From: Spirochaeta_B sp964398645
GTDB lineage: Bacteria; Spirochaetota; Spirochaetia; DSM-27196; DSM-8902
DNA: 26,232 nucleotides
Direction of reading: 5' to 3'
Assembly: GCA_964398645.1 (NCBI GenBank)
Contig: CAYNNU010000008.1
Location: 1 to 26,232, forward strand
Below, piece by piece: positions 23,008-26,232 of the stretch. How positions within the stretch are numbered: position 1 is the first letter of the stretch; each line of letters starts with the position of its first letter. Position numbers and translations under genes: made by a program. The notes beneath the pieces were generated by a model. The model was not told where the DNA came from and ran no database searches. It worked only from the letters and a program-made list of their open reading frames with translations.

Positions 23008-23667
23008 ATGCCGCTAAGAAAAAGACTTGAAAACGAAATGGACGCTGTTGAAAATACTATACTCAGAATGGGGGCGGTAACGGAAGAGGCCTTGCATAAA
23101 GCCATACAGGCATTAAAAACCCGCGACCATGAACTTGCCCGTTCAGTAGTGAAGGATGATGCTCACATAGATAGCCTACAACTGAATATTGACCAACAGA
23201 TTGCCCGAACAATTGCAATAGAACAGCCGGTTGCCAACGACCTGCGGCGGCTTTTATCCTACATGAAGCAGGCGGCGGAAATGGAACGCATTGGCGATCA
23301 TGCTCGGCACATTGCATCGGCCAGCCTGCGGATTTCAGAGACAGGGGCAGAGCATATCCTGCCGCTGCTTCAGCAGATGTGCCAAGTTGGCACAGAAATG
23401 CTGCATTCAGCCCTGAACGCCTTCATGGAACGGGATGCCAGCCAGGCCGAAAAAATTGCGGCACGTGACGACGAGGTTGACAGCCTGCACGCCCAGGCCT
23501 ACCGTGAAATCGTAGCTAATATGGAAAAAGATTCCCGGAGAATACAAGACGGAACTAACCTAATTATGATAAGCCGCTATTTTGAACGTGCGGCAGACCA
23601 TGTAACCAACATGTGCGAGTGGATAGTATATTCCCGCCGCGGTGAGCATGTTGAACTGAATAGCTGA
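23008..23667 (+). CDS. phoU: Phosphate signalling protein PhoU
   Basis: PhoU links the Pst transporter to the PhoR kinase and keeps it in the phosphatase state when phosphate is plentiful. The 219-aa sequence shows the two three-helix repeats: the first with MKQAAEMERIGDHARHIA (about 92-109), the second with ISRYFERAADHVTNMCEW, both carrying the E(R)x(G/A)DH metal-binding motif. The start at 23008 (MPLRKRLENEM) has GGGAG 5 nt upstream; an in-frame TTG at 22996 is rejected. It is first in a phoU-phoB-phoR unit, 19 nt before phoB, with no pstSCAB genes upstream, unlike the common pst-phoU order. Confidence 0.95.
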   Translation: MPLRKRLENEMDAVENTILRMGAVTEEALHKAIQALKTRDHELARSVVKDDAHIDSLQLNIDQQIARTIAIEQPVANDLRRLLSYMKQAAEMERIGDHARHIASASLRISETGAEHILPLLQQMCQVGTEMLHSALNAFMERDASQAEKIAARDDEVDSLHAQAYREIVANMEKDSRRIQDGTNLIMISRYFERAADHVTNMCEWIVYSRRGEHVELNS

Positions 23668-23686
23668 GCAGGAAAAGGAAGCAAAC

Positions 23687-24394
23687 ATGAAAAAAGACAA
23701 GCTACGGAATGCCAGAATTTTGATTGTTGATGACGAAGAAGATATTATCGAACTACTTCGCTACAGTCTGGAAAAAGAAGGCTGGGAAACCGCCGAGGCA
23801 ACAAGCGGTGAAGAAGCTCTGGAACTGGTAAAGTCACAGTCTTTTGATCTGTTGCTTTTAGATTTAATGCTGCCGGGCATAGATGGGCTGGAAGTATGCG
23901 CCCGCATAAAAGCCGGCATCTGCGAAAATCCGCCGGCAGTTCTGATGCTTACCGCCCGAACCGAAGACCCCGACATTGTTACCGGCCTGAACGTAGGAGC
24001 TGATGACTATGTTACAAAGCCATTCAGCCCAAAGGTGCTGGTTGCCCGGGTAAAGGCTCTACTGCGGCGCCTGCAGGACGGAGCACAAGCACGAACCGAA
24101 ATATACAACATTCACGGAATTCGCCTGGATAGCACCCGCTACGAAGTTACAGTTGATGAAAAGCCAGTCGAACTGAGTGCCACCGAATTCGCTATTCTGG
24201 AAGTGTTGATGAAAAACCCCGGCTGGGTTTTCAACCGCGCCCGCATTATTGACGAGGTAAAAGGCGATAACTACCCGGTAACAGAGCGCAGTGTTGATGT
24301 CCAGATACTCGGCCTGCGTCGTAAACTTGGCGACCGAGGCGATGTCATACAAACCGTGCGCGGCGTTGGTTATAGAATGGCGGATAACCGCTAA
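23687..24394 (+). CDS. phoB: PhoB-type response regulator (OmpR family)
   Basis: DNA-binding regulator of phosphate-starvation genes, 235 aa. Receiver at about 10-125 with Asp15/Asp16 (IVDDEED), phospho-acceptor Asp59 (LLLDLMLPGIDG), Thr89 (LMLTAR) and Lys111 (VTKPFSP). Winged-helix domain at about 138-233 with LSATEFAILEVL, FNRARIIDEVKG and the recognition/wing part ERSVDVQILGLRRKLG, then VRGVGYRM. The ribosome site AAAAGGA lies 8 nt before the ATG. It is followed one base later by the phoR start, so the pair is translationally coupled. Context with phoU and phoR makes PhoB more likely than another OmpR regulator. Confidence 0.92.
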   Translation: MKKDKLRNARILIVDDEEDIIELLRYSLEKEGWETAEATSGEEALELVKSQSFDLLLLDLMLPGIDGLEVCARIKAGICENPPAVLMLTARTEDPDIVTGLNVGADDYVTKPFSPKVLVARVKALLRRLQDGAQARTEIYNIHGIRLDSTRYEVTVDEKPVELSATEFAILEVLMKNPGWVFNRARIIDEVKGDNYPVTERSVDVQILGLRRKLGDRGDVIQTVRGVGYRMADNR

Positions 24395-24395
24395 T

Positions 24396-26060
24396 ATGAA
24401 GGTGAAAAACCCCATACGTTCAGTTTTTCTCATTGTCGGCCTGGCAACTATGGCATTGGTCATTGCCGCCGGCTTCTGGTCAAACCAAGTCTATGAACAG
24501 CAGTTTCTACAGGACCACCAACGCCGATTACAGGAAAACGCCCGCTTAATTGCATCCATTCTTGAGACATTGCCGGCAGAAAAAGAAGCCCTGCTCATTA
24601 TCAGGGATCTGGTACACACCCTAGATCACAACAACGGGCATCTGCACCGCGTTGTGGTACAGGACAATCTTGGTAGCGATATACTGGTGTTCCCCTATAA
24701 CATTGGCACCCTAGCTTTTTCCGCCAGCACGGATTTTTCCGGCGGGAGCGTTGCGCTCTATTCTGCTCAGCCTCATCCGAGCTACCCCTCCCAACTGTTT
24801 GTACTGGCAGCCCTGGGAGTCTTTCTGGTTTTGATAATTGGAATTGGAATGAATATTGCCGGACACGCCCTGCAGCAGCCCCTGCATGCCTTGGCAACAG
24901 CAGCCAATCGTTTTGCTCAAGGAGATCTGGAATACCGAACTGCGCCGGAAGATCACCCACTGGTGCACGAGATCGCCACAACCATGAACCAAATGGCTGA
25001 ACAGCTGCAATCCCGCATCGATACCATCCTTTCACAGCAACAAGAACTAGAAGCGCTCTTTGCCAGCATGGTGGAAGGAATCATTGTGTTAAGCGAAAAC
25101 GGCCGGGTACAACGAATCAACTCCGTCGCCGCCTCATTTTTCGGCACCAAGGTACAAGACGCCTGCGGAAAACCCCTTTTGCAAATATTACGCAGCCCGG
25201 CCATGGAAGACCTCATAAGCCGTTGCAGCAAAACAACCGCAGCTGTGGAACAGGAAATACAGGTTTTCAGCCCCCAGCAGCTATTGTTGCAGGCCCATGC
25301 AAGCCGCTACCAGTCGGGCGAAAAAATCGGCATCCTGCTTGTGCTGCATGATATTACCGAAATACGGCGCCTGGAAACCGTTCGGCGTGATTTTGTCTCC
25401 AATGTTTCCCATGAATTAAAAACGCCGGTTACCAGCATCAGCGGTTTTGCCGAAACCATATTGGATGACCCGGAAATGCCGGCGGAACAATGCACCCGTT
25501 TTATTCAAATCATAAACAAGCAGGCGTCGCGGCTTCAGTCAATCATTGAGGACCTTCTCAGCCTATCACGCATTGAAGAACACGGCCGGGAACTGCCACG
25601 CGAAAGCATGAAAACCCGCCCACTACTGGAAGGAGTGATAAATCTGTGCCGCTTCGCCGCTGAAGAAAAAGAAATTGAATTGGAACTTGAGCAGGATGAT
25701 CCAGGCGAAATACACGCAAACGCCAACCTCTTAGAACAGGCCCTGTTTAATTTGGTACAGAATGCAATTAAATACAGCCCAAATAAAAGCAGAGTGATTC
25801 TGCGCAGCCAGCAGCTTGCCGATGCCCCCCAAAACATCCAGTTTGAAGTACAGGATTACGGCACTGGAATTCCTCAGCAGGATATTCCGCGTTTGTTTGA
25901 GCGCTTTTATCGAGTTGACAGGGCCCGCAGCCGGGAATTAGGTGGAACAGGACTAGGGCTTGCAATCGTAAAGCATATTGCCTTGGTGCACGGCGGCACA
26001 GTTGATGTGGAAAGCACGCTTGGCAACGGCTCAAGCTTCCGACTGACAATACCCCGCTAA
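24396..26060 (+). CDS. phoR: PhoR-type membrane sensor histidine kinase
   Basis: A 554-aa sensor kinase. TM1 at about 9-28, an extracytoplasmic loop of about 100 aa, TM2 at 133-155, HAMP at about 156-208, PAS at 213-318 (MVEGIIVLSENG), HisKA with His339 (VSHELKTPVTSI), and HATPase with Asn456 (NAIKYSP), G1 VQDYGTGIP and G2 GGTGLGLAIVKH. The large loop, HAMP and PAS make it more like Gram-positive PhoR (B. subtilis, about 580 aa) than E. coli PhoR (431 aa, no substantial loop). The start at 24396 (MKVKNPIRSVF) lies one base after the phoB stop; the frame is open upstream inside phoB. It faces the pstS-like gene tail to tail. Confidence 0.92.
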   Translation: MKVKNPIRSVFLIVGLATMALVIAAGFWSNQVYEQQFLQDHQRRLQENARLIASILETLPAEKEALLIIRDLVHTLDHNNGHLHRVVVQDNLGSDILVFPYNIGTLAFSASTDFSGGSVALYSAQPHPSYPSQLFVLAALGVFLVLIIGIGMNIAGHALQQPLHALATAANRFAQGDLEYRTAPEDHPLVHEIATTMNQMAEQLQSRIDTILSQQQELEALFASMVEGIIVLSENGRVQRINSVAASFFGTKVQDACGKPLLQILRSPAMEDLISRCSKTTAAVEQEIQVFSPQQLLLQAHASRYQSGEKIGILLVLHDITEIRRLETVRRDFVSNVSHELKTPVTSISGFAETILDDPEMPAEQCTRFIQIINKQASRLQSIIEDLLSLSRIEEHGRELPRESMKTRPLLEGVINLCRFAAEEKEIELELEQDDPGEIHANANLLEQALFNLVQNAIKYSPNKSRVILRSQQLADAPQNIQFEVQDYGTGIPQQDIPRLFERFYRVDRARSRELGGTGLGLAIVKHIALVHGGTVDVESTLGNGSSFRLTIPR

Positions 26061-26092
26061 TTTTTTGCGTCGCTTATACACAAAATAGCGAA

Positions 26093-26232
26093 TCAACGTG
26101 GCAGTAGAAAAAATCCATCAGCCGCAATGATTGACTGCCCTTCGCGGGACTGAATATAGCGTAAAAATTGCCCAACGATTTCCATCTGGCTCTCGCCGGG
26201 TTCCTGCCCATTGCTGGACTCCTGCCCATTGC
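26093..26232 (-). CDS. pstS: C-terminal end of a PstS-like phosphate-binding protein (partial)
   Basis: Only the last 46 codons are in the window. The end of the protein, MEIVGQFLRYIQSREGQSII followed by AADGFFLLPR, matches the usual finish of phosphate ABC-transporter binding proteins (flefv.spEGQ.iv...Gy.pl). Convergence with phoR, 32 bp apart, supports the call. Before this end lie two copies of a hydrophilic NGQE hexapeptide unit, encoded by an 18-bp direct repeat, which is unusual for PstS. The short length limits confidence. Confidence 0.5.
   Translation of the reverse strand, partial: NGQESSNGQEPGESQMEIVGQFLRYIQSREGQSIIAADGFFLLPR
26197..26232. repeat. 18-bp tandem repeat inside the pstS-like gene
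   Basis: On the minus strand GCAATGGGCAGGA occurs twice at an 18-bp period, encoding NGQESS then NGQEPG. The array touches the right edge and may continue beyond it. Confidence 0.7.

Noticed and set aside
26061..26092. TCGCT/AGCGA inverted repeat between phoR and pstS as a terminator
   Set aside because: The stem is 5 bp with a 12-nt loop, and no T run follows it in either direction.
1..26232. CRISPR arrays, tRNA or rRNA genes, insertion sequences, prophage genes
   Set aside because: No regularly spaced repeats, no tRNA-like cloverleaf or rRNA sequence noticed, and no transposase or phage proteins among the frames read.

Overview
The window looks like free-living spirochaete DNA (Spirochaetota). 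Three things point that way. The alanyl-tRNA synthetase is short and stops right after its editing domain. The first of two tandem kinases has an N-terminal receiver joined to PAS domains and a HisKA_2 core, with a phrase (SYGYVVKNSG, then SIKMAFKLF) that I recall as common in Spirochaeta/Treponema-type proteins. The PAS/receiver architectures fit the same group. The assignment rests on recalled family features, not on a search.

Layout. Positions 1-7019 (minus strand) form a directon for DNA processing and envelope quality control: comM, recQ, an HtrA-type protease, uvrB and the start of a lipoprotein that runs off the left edge. Positions 7155-8743 hold a short accessory stretch: a MIF-family tautomerase, rnhA, and a lone half-size HsdS-like protein whose strong promoter is covered by a 34-bp near-perfect palindrome. 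alaS (minus, 8766-10574) is divergent from a Ser-type alpha/beta hydrolase that is translationally coupled to a PhaE-like PHA synthase subunit; no phaC is present. Next come two soluble sensor kinases in tandem (12574-17192), one receiver-first and one hybrid with two C-terminal receivers.

Positions 17227-20078 (minus) encode the Trk potassium system: trkA, then trkH in an ATGA overlap. Positions 20135-22847 hold a metallophosphoesterase, a GtrA-family membrane protein and a MurG/UGT-like glycosyltransferase, which I read as a possible glycolipid module. Positions 23008-26060 are the phosphate regulon controllers phoU, phoB and phoR, facing the 3' end of what looks like pstS at the right edge.

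Two genome-style features recur. Many genes without a Shine-Dalgarno sequence have a -10-like hexamer only 6-8 nt before the start codon, which predicts leaderless mRNAs. All five convergent gene junctions are very tight or overlapping and show no hairpin-plus-T-tract terminator. I saw no tRNA, rRNA, CRISPR array, insertion sequence or origin, and no gene-free stretch longer than 300 bp. The most novel candidate is the orphan HsdS-like gene with its palindromic operator.
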